Positions 23,085 through 33,839 of a DNA stretch of 64,000 nucleotides are shown piece after piece. Source of the stretch: Phlyctochytrium arcticum. Its lineage: Eukaryota > Chytridiomycota > Chytridiomycetes > Chytridiales > Chytridiaceae. Below the pieces are notes generated by a model. It searched no databases. It worked only from the letters and a program-made list of their open reading frames with translations, and had not been told where the DNA came from. Both the position numbers and the translations under genes were made by a program. Within the stretch, counting starts at the first letter, position 1. The number at the start of each line of letters is the position of its first letter. Where the stretch lies: the NCBI GenBank assembly GCA_025602905.1, contig JAHLKI010000004.1, forward strand, positions 1,394,905 through 1,458,904, written 5' to 3'.

Positions 23085-24502
23085 ATGGTGAGTGTCTGCA
23101 AATAGTCGTTTTGTTGGGGTCTTCCTGAAGCATGCTGGGGCTGTCTGGGGGTGTCTACCAGCCATCATTGTTCTTTTGGTGATGGGGGTCATGAAACGGC
23201 GACCAATATGGTATCTACGGTGCTGAAGGACACGCTGGGGCTGTCTGGGGGTGCCTACCAGCCATCACTGTTTTATCCTGGTGATGGGGGTCATGAAACG
23301 GCAACCGAGATGGTGTCTACGGTGCTAAAGGACACGCTGGGGCTGTCTTTGGGGTGCCTACCAGCCATCATTGTTCCCTTGGTGATGGGGGTCATGAAAG
23401 GGCAACCAAGATGGTATCTACGGTGTTTTTGGAGGCTGCTGCCGGGTTGCCTTTGTTGCATCTACCAGCCATCACTGCCTTTTTGGTGATGGGGGTCATG
23501 AAACGATGGGCGAAGGTGACGTCTAGGAGGACATCGCAACTATGGGACCAGCATCACTTAGCTTTATGGCTAATATTTTTTTATAGCATTCTTCAGACTT
23601 GACTATTCCCGATGTATCTTTTGCACTGGAAGAAAGGCTTCCACCGGCAGAGGACGGCCGCTGGCGCAAAGTGGCCAAGTTCGTTGGAAAAAACCTCGAC
23701 TCCTTTGTGAACCTGAAGTCGTGCTCTTGTCCCGCCGATCATCGGGTGACCATCGACTTAAACAGGCCAGCCGAGGCTATAATCACCGCATTCTCTAAGC
23801 AAGCCACCACTGTCGAGATTGCTAATACCGGAATTCCTGTTCTCGTTGCAGCCAGGTGCGTAGTGCCAATCTTGAAATACGCACTTTCTTCCGAAACCAA
23901 CTCGTTTTCCTTTGCAGACTGTTCATCTCCGCATGGGCGCGCGTGAATGACAACGTCCCAACATGCCTAAGCCTCACGGGGCGGGCATCGAATCTCCCTG
24001 GCTCTATCAGACACAGGTGCAGTACAATTAAAACTAGCAGTTGCATCACAAGGTTGTACTTACGGTTGGCCAAAACAAGGGTTGTCCTCCACTTCCCCTC
24101 CCGTGACCGTTGCGCGGACTTCATCAAAACAACCACCCGCTCGCCAAGTTTTGGCGCGTACTGTTTTTTTTTTGGGACATCACCGTGGATGTCAGCCATC
24201 CCTCCCAAAACGCCTTTAGCCGTCCAGCCGGCAGTTTGTAGTGGCCCGGCGGAACGATTTTCCCAACTTTTGCAGGTAAGTTTGAATTTTGATTCGTCCA
24301 GTGGTTCTGCATAGCTTAATTAGACGCTTCCTTTTAGCACTACCCCGACGTGGACCAGTCAAAGGTTCTTCTCGGAATCTCGACGTTCCAGCTTTTGGGA
24401 AAAGAATTGTTGGAGCGGATTATCCAAGACATGGAAGGTGCAGTGTCTTCGATTTGTATTGCTCACACTTGTGCAATGTACTGAACTTGTTACGCAGATT
24501 GA
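23085..24502 (+). CDS. Spliced hypothetical host-type gene, tandem copy 1
   Basis: Model: ATG at 23085-23087; intron 23088-23586 (GTGAGT...TATAG); exon 23587-23855; intron 23856-23917; exon 23918-24275; intron 24276-24337; exon 24338-24437; intron 24438-24497; stop TGA at 24500. The phases fit and give 244 residues. Landmarks: DGRWRKVAKFVGKN, CSCPADHRVTIDL, LFISAWARVND, DQSKVLLGISTFQLLGKELL. The first intron holds a four-unit minisatellite. Exon 3 is rich in Cys/Phe and may hide another small intron. No family recognised. Copy 2 at 26051 is nearly identical. Confidence 0.5.
23126..23520. repeat. Four-unit minisatellite (about 100 bp) inside intron 1, copy 1
   Basis: Each unit contains ACCAGCCATCA and GGTGATGGGGGTCATGAAA. 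The units are imperfect, and the last is the most divergent. Repeated in unit 2 (26092-26486) and unit 3 (29032-29425). Open frames across it are artefacts of a unit length near a multiple of three. Confidence 0.8.
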
Positions 24503-25397
24503 TCGTTAATACTTTCGTCACATGCAATTCATTTAATTCTTTACTACCTATTATTGATTCATCCATCATTCACTATTATTTTTGATTCATCCATCATTTA
24601 GTAGCTATCATTGGTTATCTAGTGACATTGTCTTATCAATTCTCAATCTTGAACTCTCTTAATGCTCAGATTTGTCGCTCACGTCTACATGCAGGCGTGT
24701 GATGGACTGTCGGAAAAGATTGGATCAAATTGTTCACAGCGTAGCCAATGACACAGTCCATCTCAGATTTCATCAACTGCCCTTGCCTAATTTCAAAAAT
24801 CTTGGACCAAATGATACTTGACTCCCTCTCATTGTTCTAATTTCTTTCGAGGTACATTGGTATCGTAAAAAGTCAACCAGGAAACTGTTACTTTATTGAA
24901 TCATCAGAAAAAAGTATTTCGGTAGCGGTAACAATACCATCCTCCCAAAGTTGTTCCACAACAAAAAGAGTCACGGAAACACAATCATTTGTCTCTCGCC
25001 CTATCGTATCCAGTCAAACTGAACGACCACCATATTGCATATAAAAACATAATCACACGTAAACTTGCACTGGTATATATTCACCAACTTTACCAGCAAG
25101 ATCTTCCTTATACTGCAGTTCGAGCCGCTCACAGTTTCTGAGATGCTCAACTTACCACGCCATGAAATCGCAATCAATCAAAAATCTCGGTCTTGTATTC
25201 CAGATGAACTTAAGGGGACTCTTCTAGCTTCATTTATCTAACCATTCTCCATACCTGTGAGATGAGGTTTCTTACCCCACTGCATCTATACGAATGACGG
25301 ATCTGTCAAAGCGGAAAAGTCTTCTTGGCTAGAAATCCATGATGGCAAAGGTTAAATCGAAAGAAAAAGAGCTTGTTGGGCCGTGCTGCAATTTAAG

Positions 25398-28363
25398 GTA
25401 TGAGCAACGTGGCAAATTAACTATCTTCAATGATAAGCGTTAGTACCTGACTCCAGTGTTTCATAAATGCCTCCTCCCTCGCCGAGTCAAGAGCTTGAGC
25501 AAATTTCTGAGAATGTGCCATCGGCAGAGTAAGAAGTTTTTCGATAGGCAGATCATGTATCAAAGAGGTCCCTCTGAGGAATTAATCATTGGCCCATAGG
25601 CCCCGCATTGTGGTGTTGCTCGCCTGGGGCTACTTGCTCGATGGTTTGTCCCGTTGAATGGTTGGAGCACTTTCTCCCACCATCTGTCTTGAAGAGTCCC
25701 ACCACTGTCGGCACTTGATTTCGGCCTTGTCGAATCGACGCGGAGTATGTCGGAATGACAATCCTCCCCCTCCGTTCCCTCCCGTATGAAAGTGGCGCGT
25801 CGGCACAGGAATTTGGGACCGATGTCCCCCCACAACGTCCTTGAACGTCAAGTCTTTGACAGCTGCAACAACCAACAGTGACAGAAGTCGTTACAAAGTA
25901 CCCAAACTACCTCCCTCCAACTTCCATTCCTCTATTGGGTACGGTTGGCGCCGGCAATCCTCGAAATCCGAGTCGCGTTGCTGCTGCTCGCGTGGTCGCG
26001 TCGCAAGATTCACAACACACAGATTCAACCAAGCTCGCCACCTCCCCAACATGGTGAGTGTCTGCAAATAGTCGTTTTGTTGGGGTCTTCCTGAAGCATG
26101 CTGGGGCTGTCTGGGGGTGTCTACCAGCCATCATTGTTCTTTTGGTGATGGGGGTCATGAAACGGCGACCAATATGGTATCTACGGTGCTGAAGGACACG
26201 CTGGGGCTGTCTGGGGGTGCCTACCAGCCATCACTGTTTTATCCTGGTGATGGGGGTCATGAAACGGCAACCGAGATGGTGTCTACGGTGCTAAAGGACA
26301 CGCTGGGGCTGTCTTTGGGGTGCCTACCAGCCATCATTGTTCCCTTGGTGATGGGGGTCATGAAAGGGCAACCAAGATGGTATCTACGGTGTTTTTGGAG
26401 GCTGCTGCCGGGTTGCCTTTGTTGCATCTACCAGCCATCACTGCCTTTTTGGTGATGGGGGTCATGAAACGATGGGCGAAGGTGACGTCTAGGAGGACAT
26501 CGCAACTATGGGACCAGCATCACTTAGCTTTATGGCTAATATTTTTTTATAGCATTCTTCAGACTTGACTATTCCCGATGTATCTTTTGCACTGGAAGAA
26601 AGGCTTCCACCGGCAGAGGACGGCCGCTGGCGCAAAGTGGCCAAGTTCGTTGGAAAAAACCTCGACTCCTTTGTGAACCTGAAGTCGTGCTCTTGTCCCG
26701 CCGATCATCGGGTGACCATCGACTTAAACAGGCCAGCCGAGGCTATAATCACCGCATTCTCTAAGCAAGCCACCACTGTCGAGATTGCTAATACCGGAAT
26801 TCCTGTTCTCGTTGCAGCCAGGTGCGTAGTGCCAATCTTGAAATACGCACTTTCTTCCGAAACCGACTCGTTTTCCTTTGCAGACTGTTCATCTCCGCAT
26901 GGGCGCGCGTGAATGACAACGTCCCAACATGCCTAAGCCTCACGGGGCGGGCATCGAATCTCCCTGGCTCTATCAGACACAGGTGCAGTACAATTAAAAC
27001 TAGCAGTTGCATCACAAGGTTGTACTTACGGTTGGCCAAAACAGAGGTTGTCCTCCACTTCCCCTCCCGTGACCGTTGCGCGGACTTCATCAAAACAACC
27101 ACCCGCTCGCCAAGTTTTGGCGCGTACTGTTTTTTTTTTGGGACATCACCGTGGATGTCAGCCATCCCTCCCAAAACGCCTTTAGCCGTCCAGCTGGCAG
27201 TTTGTAGTGGCCCGGCGGAACGATTTTCCCAACTTTTGCAGGTAAGTTTGAATTTTGATTCGTCCAGTGGTTCTGCATAGCTTAATTAGACGCTTCCTTT
27301 TAGCACTACCCCGACGTGGACCAGTCAAAGGTTCTTCTCGGAATCTCGACGTTCCAGCTTTTGGGAAAAGAATTGTTGGAGCGGATTATCCAAGACATGG
27401 AAGGTGCAGTGTCTTCGATTTGTATTGCTCACACTTGTGCAATGTACTGAACTTGTTACGCAGATTGATCGTTAATACTTTCGTCACATGCAATTCATTT
27501 AATTCTTTACTACCTATTATCGATTCATCCATCATTCACTATTATTTTTGATTCATCCATCATTTAGTAGCTATCATTGGTTACCTAGTGACATTGTCTT
27601 ATCAATTCTCAATCTTGAACTCTCTTAATGCTCAGATTTGTCGCTCACGACTACATGCAGGCGTGTGATGGACTGTCGGAAAAGATTGGATCAAGTTGTT
27701 CACAGCGTAGCCAATGACACAGTCCATCTCAGATTTCATCAACTGCCCTTGCCTAATTTCAAAAATCTTGGACCAAATGATACTTGACTCCCTCTCATTG
27801 TTCTAATTTCTTTCGAGGTACATTGGTATCGTAAAAAGTCAACCAGGAAACTGTTACTTTATTGAATCATCAGAAAAAAGTATTTCGGTAGCGGTAACAA
27901 TACCATCCTCCCAAAGTTGTTCCACAACGAAAAGAGTCACGGAAACACAATCATTTGTCTCTCGCCCTATCGTATCCAGTCAAACTGAACGACCACCATA
28001 TTGCATATAAAAACATAATCACACGTAAACTTGCACTGGTATATATTCACCAACTTTACCAGCAAGATCTTCCTTATACTGCAGTTCGAGCCGCTCACAG
28101 TTTCTGAGATGCTCAACTTACCACGCCATGAAATCGCAATCAATCAAAAATCTCGGTCTTGTATTCCAGATGAACTTAAGGGGACTCTTCTAGCTTCATT
28201 TATCTAACCATTCTCCATACCTGTGAGATGAGGTTTCTTACCCCACTGCATCTATACGAATGACGGATCTGTCAAAGCGGAAAAGTCTTCTTGGCTAGAA
28301 ATCCATGATGGCAAAGGTTAAATCGAAAGAAAAAGAGCTTGTTGGGCCGTGCTGCAATTTAAG
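25398..28363. repeat. Tandem unit 2
   Basis: 2966 bp, nearly identical to unit 1 including the minisatellite and all splice sites. It is preceded by the full unit end (CTGCAATTTAAG), so the unit 1/unit 2 joint is a true tandem joint. About 27475-28363 shows no convincing gene. The minus-strand exon (25398-25835) is broken as in unit 1. Confidence 0.9.
26051..27468 (+). CDS. Spliced hypothetical host-type gene, tandem copy 2
   Basis: Same exon-intron structure as 23085-24502, shifted by 2966 bp, with all GT-AG sites kept. Only a few codons differ in the exons (for example an Arg to Glu change after LRLAKT), so both copies remain potentially expressible. The copies are too alike for old duplicates. 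Confidence 0.5.
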
Positions 28364-29509
28364 GTATGAGCAACGTGGCAAATTAACTATCTTCAATGAT
28401 AAGCGTTAGTACCTGACTCCAGTGTTTCATAAATGCCTCCTCCCTCGCCGAGTCGAGAGCTTGAGCAAATTTCTGAGAATGTGCCATCGGCAGAGTAACA
28501 AGTTTTTCGATAGGCAGATCATATGTCAAAGGGGTCCCTCTGAGGAATGAATCATTGGCCCATAGGCCCCGCATTGTGGTGTTGCTCGCCTGGGGCTACT
28601 TGCTCGATGGTTCGGGCTGGGCCCCAGAAGCGCATGCGTCTCGTTGAATGGTTGGATCTTGAAAAGTCCCACGACTCTCACCTGCGTACGGAGTATATCG
28701 GAATGACAGTCCTCCCTCTCCGTTCCCGCCCGTATGTAAGTGGCGCGTCGGCACGGTACCCACGGCCCCCAACGTCCTTGAACGTCAAGTCTTTGACAGC
28801 TGCAACAACCAACAGTGACAGAAGTCGTTACAAAGTACCCAAACTACCTCCCTCCAACTTCCATTCCTCTATTGGGTACGGTTGGCGCCCGCAACCCTCA
28901 AAATCCGAGTCGCGTTGCTGCTGCTCGCGTGGTCGCGTCGCAAGATTCACAACACACAGATTCAACCAAGCTCGCCACCTCCCCAACATGGTGAGTGTCT
29001 GCAAGTAGTCGTTTTGTTGGGGTCTTCCTGAAGCATGCTGGGGCTGTCTGGGGGTGTCTACCAGCCATCATTGTTCTTTTGGTGATGGGGGTCATGAAAC
29101 GGCGACCAATATGGTATCTACGGTGCTGAAGGATACGCTGGGGCTGTCTGGGGGTGCCTACCAGCCATCACTGTTTTTCCTGGTGATGGGGGTCATGAAA
29201 CGGCGACCGAGATGGTGTCTACGGTGCTAAAGGACACGCTGGGGCTGTCTTTGGGGTGCCTACCAGCCATCATTGTTCCCTTGGTGATGGGGGTCATGAA
29301 AGGGCAACCAAGATGGTATCTACGGTGTTTTTGGAGGCTGCTGCCGGGTTGCCTTTGTTGCGTCTACCAGCCATCACTGCCTTTTTGGTGATGGGGGTCA
29401 TGAAACGATGGGCGAAAGTGACGTCTAGGAGGACATTGCAACTATGGGACCAGCATCACTTAGCTTTATGGCTAATTTTTTTTTATAGCATTCTTCAGAC
29501 TTGACTATT
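28364..29509. repeat. Tandem unit 3, truncated and fused to viral DNA
   Basis: Begins like units 1 and 2. It has lost or changed about 60 bp near 28600-28780 and is visibly more divergent there. It stops a few codons into exon 2, at the CCGATG/CTCGATG microhomology, where viral copy B begins. Confidence 0.85.
28413..28574 (-). other. Open minus-strand exon in tandem unit 3
   Basis: Reads MRGLWANDSFLRG through MAHSQKFAQALDSAREEAF to HWSQ, then a GT splice-like site. This is the undamaged form of the exon broken by TAA in units 1 and 2. No downstream exon was identified, and the gene it belongs to is not recognised. Confidence 0.35.
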
Positions 29510-29971
29510 CTCGATGCACTGTTTTCGAATGATGTCAAATTTCAGATATATTTTGATCAGTTGAAAGCGTCCAATAATATTCTGCGTGATCAACTCGGAT
29601 CTCAGAATCAGCAAATCGGTTCCATGACTTTGCAGACGTACACCGTATTCCGACATCTTCTAGAGAGTATTGGTATAAATCACGAAACGATTCCAGAACA
29701 TCCAACTCCCGACTTCGTGATACGAACGTTGAAAGCAGTCAAAGATGCCAGTCCGGTTGCTTTGAAAGAGACAGCGAATATGATTAGTCTCTTGCAGAAT
29801 TTGCAGCGTGTAACAGAGGTTGAATCGAAAGGAACGCAAGTTCCACCTCGGAAAACAAATAAGCCATTTCCAATCGATACGAAGAATCTCTACCCCAAAG
29901 TAGAGAATGTTGACAAAGTACCCAGTCTCGCCAAACCCAGATATCCATGGTCCCTTCACTGCCCTATGTGA
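28988..29971 (+). CDS. Chimeric gene: host 5' end and intron fused in frame to viral C-terminal domain
   Basis: The unit-3 ATG (28988-28990) and the 5' splice site of intron 1 (28991) are intact, and the 3' splice site TTTTATAG ends at 29488. The next exon starts with the unit's own codons (HSSDLTI). At 29510 it passes without a frame change into the C-terminal domain of the viral 20430 gene, ending at 29971 (161 codons including ATG). The upstream 28547-29008 region is the unit's putative promoter/5' leader. Unlike copy A, the T run is full length, so this is the only uninterrupted copy of that viral domain here. Whether it is expressed is unknown. Confidence 0.6.
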
Positions 29972-30878
29972 GCAGCTTTGCAAATGAATCTTTGTGCTGG
30001 AGTACCCGGTGAGTACAGCGAATGAGTTCTGTAAATTCCGACATTGTACAGTCGAGACTGCCGGGGAGGAGTTCATTGGCCGACTGAGCAACGCCGTTGA
30101 CTCCTTTGTACAGAAACTGTCGTTCGATGATTTCCATGAGCGCAACCTGATCCGATGCATCAATTGTTTGGAGGGCTGCAATCATCGCTTCAACCGGCCC
30201 AGTCGCAGTGTTCTCCACGGCCGTGCCCGTTTTCCCGTGGTTTTTGAAAATCCCCATTGTAGATAGCTTCGACGGAACACCTGCAACCAGGACACAGTGA
30301 TATGGTAGACTAGAAAAATGTAGCTGGGTGTCAAGAGGTGACCAGACTTGGATGCAGCACATGAGACCTGCCTTCTAAACCGCTGGTTGTCCTGGAAGGT
30401 CGTGACCACTCTAGAGTTGAGGCTGTTGAGACCGAGTCCGAGTGATGAAGATAATGGTCACCAATGACGATACTATCCGCGCTGATGGTAAAGGTGCTGC
30501 TTTTCGTGCTTTCGTTCTGCTTGCGCAGAGCAAAAGCCTCACGAGTAACGCGAAACACTTTCGATTTTTCATCTCTGTACACAAACCGCCGTCTCTGCAA
30601 AGTGGTCTGGGCTTGATGCCTATTGAGACGAGGTGAAGCCACTTTTGAACGAGATCAATTTTGTGTTGAATATAGGGGATGACTTCCTGTGCCGGCAAAT
30701 TATTGGCCACGAATTCGGCCCACTTTTGATCCCAAACTCTTTGGTAGCAGATTGTACTCTCTAAAAGGGGAGGTATGAGCAACGTGGCAAATTAACTATC
30801 TTCGATGATATCATGATAAGCGTTAGTACCTGACTCCAGTGTTTCTTAAATGCCTCCTCCCTCACCGAGTCGTCGAGA
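29510..30878. repeat. 1.37-kb viral/junction segment, copy B
   Basis: Direct duplicate of 21160-22526. Left joint to tandem unit 3, right joint to the penton-like gene. It also carries a fourth copy of the first about 100 bp of the tandem unit (30773-30878). Confidence 0.9.
29964..30772 (-). pseudogene. Unknown viral minus-strand gene, copy B
   Basis: Same content and same frame breaks as 21612-22420, so the damage predates the duplication. Best coding frame 30362-29964. Family not recognised. Confidence 0.4.
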
Positions 30879-31588
30879 ATACCAATAGTTAGAATACTCG
30901 GTTGAGTCATTTTGATCGTATGAAACGATGTTGAATCAACTATACTGTAATTGATTGAACTTGGTGTAATTGCGTTTGGAAGAATGACAAACTTGTCCGA
31001 CGGATTAGCCCTAGTCACTATATCGGAAAAGTCGTCAGGCTGAATACAAGCTAGAATATTCTGATTGCTCTCAATACCTGCAGGGCAGAGAATGGATCCA
31101 TTGGAAGAGAATGTTCGACTCGTCAGGAGAATTGGCTGACTGGCACTGAGATTCACTGGATTCATGAATGTCACATTCTTTGCGGAAACAGTGGAATCTA
31201 TGTTCCCCAGCTGGTAGTATGATGTACTTCCTCCTTGTTTTCCAAGCACTTTGAAGTCCTTTGGGCCACTAGTACTCAGTGAGATTCTCCGACTGACTTG
31301 ATCGTACGTTACGGAATACGGCTGAGTGGCATTCGAGGTGAGCAGCTGGGACAAAGCCGTAGATATTGTAGACACATCATAGACACCATCTGGCAGCGTA
31401 ATGGTGATGGGGGAATCGTTTGCTTCCTGTATGACGAGCTTGTTGTTCAATTCATGCGAGATGCTATCGCAAGATTGTATAAACGAGAATGCCTTGATAC
31501 GAAACGCGTGGATCGTAAGAGGCGAGATTTGAAAACTAGGTGTCAACGAGCTTAGAATTGCAGTATTCAGTACTATCTGACGATACAT
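30761..31588 (-). CDS. Penton/minor capsid-like protein, C-terminus replaced by junction sequence
   Basis: ATG start. Residues about 1-241 are beta-rich. They have the pattern seen in penton proteins of Polinton-like viruses: an N-terminal strand region (HAFRIKAFSFIQSC), then ITLPDGVYDVSTISTALSQL and YSVTYDQVSRRISLSTSG. At 30878 the viral sequence ends after ILTIGIL, and the frame runs on into tandem-unit DNA for 34 codons (including REEAFKKHWSQ) before a stop. The true C-terminus is therefore missing and replaced. The gene abuts the packaging ATPase (divergent, 55 bp apart), as expected for capsid/packaging neighbours. The penton call is by motif pattern, not by search. Confidence 0.55.
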   Translation of the reverse strand: MYRQIVLNTAILSSLTPSFQISPLTIHAFRIKAFSFIQSCDSISHELNNKLVIQEANDSPITITLPDGVYDVSTISTALSQLLTSNATQPYSVTYDQVSRRISLSTSGPKDFKVLGKQGGSTSYYQLGNIDSTVSAKNVTFMNPVNLSASQPILLTSRTFSSNGSILCPAGIESNQNILACIQPDDFSDIVTRANPSDKFVILPNAITPSSINYSIVDSTSFHTIKMTQPSILTIGILDDSVREEAFKKHWSQVLTLIMISSKIVNLPRCSYLPF

Positions 31589-31642
31589 GCTTTGCTTGCC
31601 TTTTATTATACACTAGAATAGATAATAAGAAAAGCTTGCGTA

Positions 31643-32266
31643 ATGAATGTAGAGAAAGTTTCTATTCCGAAGCAATATAAGCAGAAGATTGTCGACAGTA
31701 CACCAGAAGGTTACCCCCGGAAGTTTTTCACACTCTCGTGTATCGGAAGTTCACGCTCTAGTAAGACAACATGTATCATCAACTTGATCAAGAAGGTTGC
31801 TCACACATATCGGAACATAGTAGTGTATTCACCATCCATTGATGACTTAAGCTGGACGGCGCTGAAAAAGTATGACAATGTTTACACCTCGCAAACCATC
31901 TCGAATCATATTCTGAACAATCTCTTTGAGAAGCAAAAAAAGATTTACCAAAAGGACAAGGACAAGAATCACATGTCCATCTGCGTTTCGTTCCATGATA
32001 CACTCCAATGCACCCCCTTGCAGCGAGTCAATGCAACTCATGCCATTCTTTATCGACTGAACGATGCGCAACTGGAGAAGATTGCCCCTGAGCTGAGATG
32101 CCATCTGTCGAACAAAGAGTTTGTAGAGATGGCAAATGAATATACAAAAAACCCTTACACTTTTCTCTATATAGATGTGAAAGCTCTGTGCAACGAGGAC
32201 GTATTCGTCAGAGGAAAACCCGCAACTCTAATAACACAGAACAAAGAAGAAAAAGATGATTCATAA
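31643..32266 (+). CDS. FtsK/A32-type genome-packaging ATPase, probably lacking Walker B
   Basis: 207 residues. The Walker A-like loop GSSRSSKTTCIINLI at about residues 34-48 keeps the Lys-Thr pair, but Ser replaces the usual Gly before Lys. Later motifs match the family pattern (VSFHDTLQCTPLQRVNATHAILYRLND). The hydrophobic-DD Walker B strand normally between them is not visible: the sequence goes from a Lys-rich stretch straight to the HDTLQ region, suggesting an in-frame deletion. The protein would drive DNA into capsids. It lies next to the penton-like gene and just before the integrase. Confidence 0.65.
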   Translation: MNVEKVSIPKQYKQKIVDSTPEGYPRKFFTLSCIGSSRSSKTTCIINLIKKVAHTYRNIVVYSPSIDDLSWTALKKYDNVYTSQTISNHILNNLFEKQKKIYQKDKDKNHMSICVSFHDTLQCTPLQRVNATHAILYRLNDAQLEKIAPELRCHLSNKEFVEMANEYTKNPYTFLYIDVKALCNEDVFVRGKPATLITQNKEEKDDS

Positions 32267-32277
32267 TAAGACAGAAT

Positions 32278-33550
32278 ATGGACAGCGATGAAGATGAAGT
32301 TGCCAGATACTGGAAACCAATTACGAGGCAAGATTATGATCAATTACTCGACATGTATACTAACGGAGGTGCGCTAATGGGCAGGGACAGATTGTATTTT
32401 CTTTACAAGCAGAGATTCCCTACATCGAAACTTAGCCAGAGAACATTGCTGGAAGAGTTTCTGAAGAAACAAACTGTGTATCAACGCTTCTCAAGACCTC
32501 ATACGCAACGGGGAATGGTACGGTCGATTCTATCGAAGGAGGAGGGGCATTTTCTGCTTGACTGCACCTTTATGCGGCCATTCGGAGGCAATATGGCAAT
32601 TGTTGTGGCAGTGGATATTCTGACAAAGAAGGTTTACGCCCGTCCCTTGAAACGAGTCAATAAGGGGTGTTGTGACATTGCTTAAATCTATGATCGACGA
32701 TGGCGTGACAATTAAGACGATTCAGAGCGACAATGGAAGTGAAAACATCGGTAGGGAAACTCAGGACTTTGCCGAGGAACACGGCATCGTTTGGCGTACA
32801 AGTAAGCTGCATTCCCCGTGGTCAAACGGAATAGTAGAGAAGATGAACTCTACCGTCAAACGGGCTTTGTATATGGGCACTCATTACAATAAGAATTGGG
32901 TACAACTCTTGCCGAATGTAATTCAATCTATTAACAGTACGATTTCGTTTGGTGCAGGAAAGAAACCACGAACACCTCAGTATATCAAAGACAATGCAGA
33001 AGAAATAGCAGAAGCTCAAAGAAAGGATAGAAACAAAGGTGTTTCTGGGAAATTGAAAACCTTCAAGATTGGTGACAAGGTGAGACGCTATATCACTTCA
33101 AAGGATACAGGACTTCTCAAACGGGCAAGAACAGGCTATTTTGGCTCAAAAATATACAGAATTACAGACAGAATACCAAGCAAGTTCATTCAATATCAAG
33201 ATGGATATAAATTACTCGACTTGGACACAAATGTTGAACTCAGTGGCGTATTCGCTGCCTATATGTTAAGACTTGTACCTGATGGAACGCAAGATGTAGC
33301 TGCCCCTGCCGCTGCTGCTCAAGCACAAGATGGAAATGATGATGATGATGATGATGAAGAAGACGACAATGAATATCAAGTCGAGCGAATACTAGATTCT
33401 AGAATCAAACGAGTCAATGGGCGTCGAGTGAAACAAGTACTTGTCGAATGGACAGGCTATCCCGTCTCAGAGGCAACTTGGGAAGATCGAGATCAAGTAA
33501 TCATCAATGCCAGAGAAGCAGTTGAAGAATACGAGAGAGACGTTGAATAG
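32278..33550 (+). pseudogene. DD35E retroviral-type integrase with C-terminal chromodomain, frameshifted
   Basis: The first ORF (32278-32685) has an N-terminal region and the first catalytic Asp in LDCTFM (about residue 95). The second (32672-33550) has Asp20 in IQSDNGSE and Glu56 in SNGIVEKMN, exactly 35 residues apart. An SH3-like region follows, then an acidic linker (DDDDDDEEDD) and a chromodomain (EYQVERILDSRI...VLVEWTGYPVSEATWE, roughly residues 232-280). A one-base shift at about 32670 separates the two catalytic Asp. This is a Polinton/Maverick-style rve integrase; the chromodomain would bias integration towards methylated-histone chromatin (known for chromoviruses, inferred here). 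Confidence 0.85.
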
Positions 33551-33551
33551 A

Positions 33552-33821
33552 TTAAGCCTTTGCTGTTTTGGCTCTGGTTTTCCTTGGTGCTCGGACAATC
33601 ACCTGATGCTGTTTCAACGTGTCTTTGAATGACTCTTGTAGCAGATCGATTTCTACCTGCATCTCCATATTCTTAATGGTGAATTCATCAATATGAGGAA
33701 TCTTTTTTGCCATCTCGATATATCTGAGCTTATCTTCACGTTTCTCAATATCATCAAAGAGATCTAGTATACGTCCCTTTGGGTCACCAAGCGGATCTTT
33801 ACCATCATTAAAAAATCTCAT
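33552..33821 (-). CDS. Small acidic/coiled hypothetical protein with basic tail
   Basis: 89 residues, ATG start, stop two bases from the integrase stop (convergent). Helical and charged throughout (MEMQVEIDLLQESFKDTL), with a C-terminal RAPRKTRAKTAKA tail that could bind nucleic acid. Family unknown. Confidence 0.5.
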   Translation of the reverse strand: MRFFNDGKDPLGDPKGRILDLFDDIEKREDKLRYIEMAKKIPHIDEFTIKNMEMQVEIDLLQESFKDTLKQHQVIVRAPRKTRAKTAKA

Positions 33822-33839
33822 CTTTATATTACTTGAAGC

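Larger units (their letters stand above)
22421..25397. repeat. Tandem unit 1 of a 2.97-kb non-viral block
   Basis: Starts at GTATGAGCAACG and recurs at 25398 and 28364 (spacings 2977 and 2966 bp). Units 1 and 2 are almost identical. The unit carries spliced genes with 60-62 bp introns, unlike the intron-poor viral DNA around it, so it looks like captured host sequence. About 24510-25397 shows no convincing gene. Confidence 0.9.

Noticed and set aside
23151..23602. Overlapping ORFs with internal repeats (MVSTVLKDTLGL type)
   Set aside because: They fall in the about 100-bp minisatellite inside intron 1; several frames are open at once, as expected for a repeat, and splice sites flank it.
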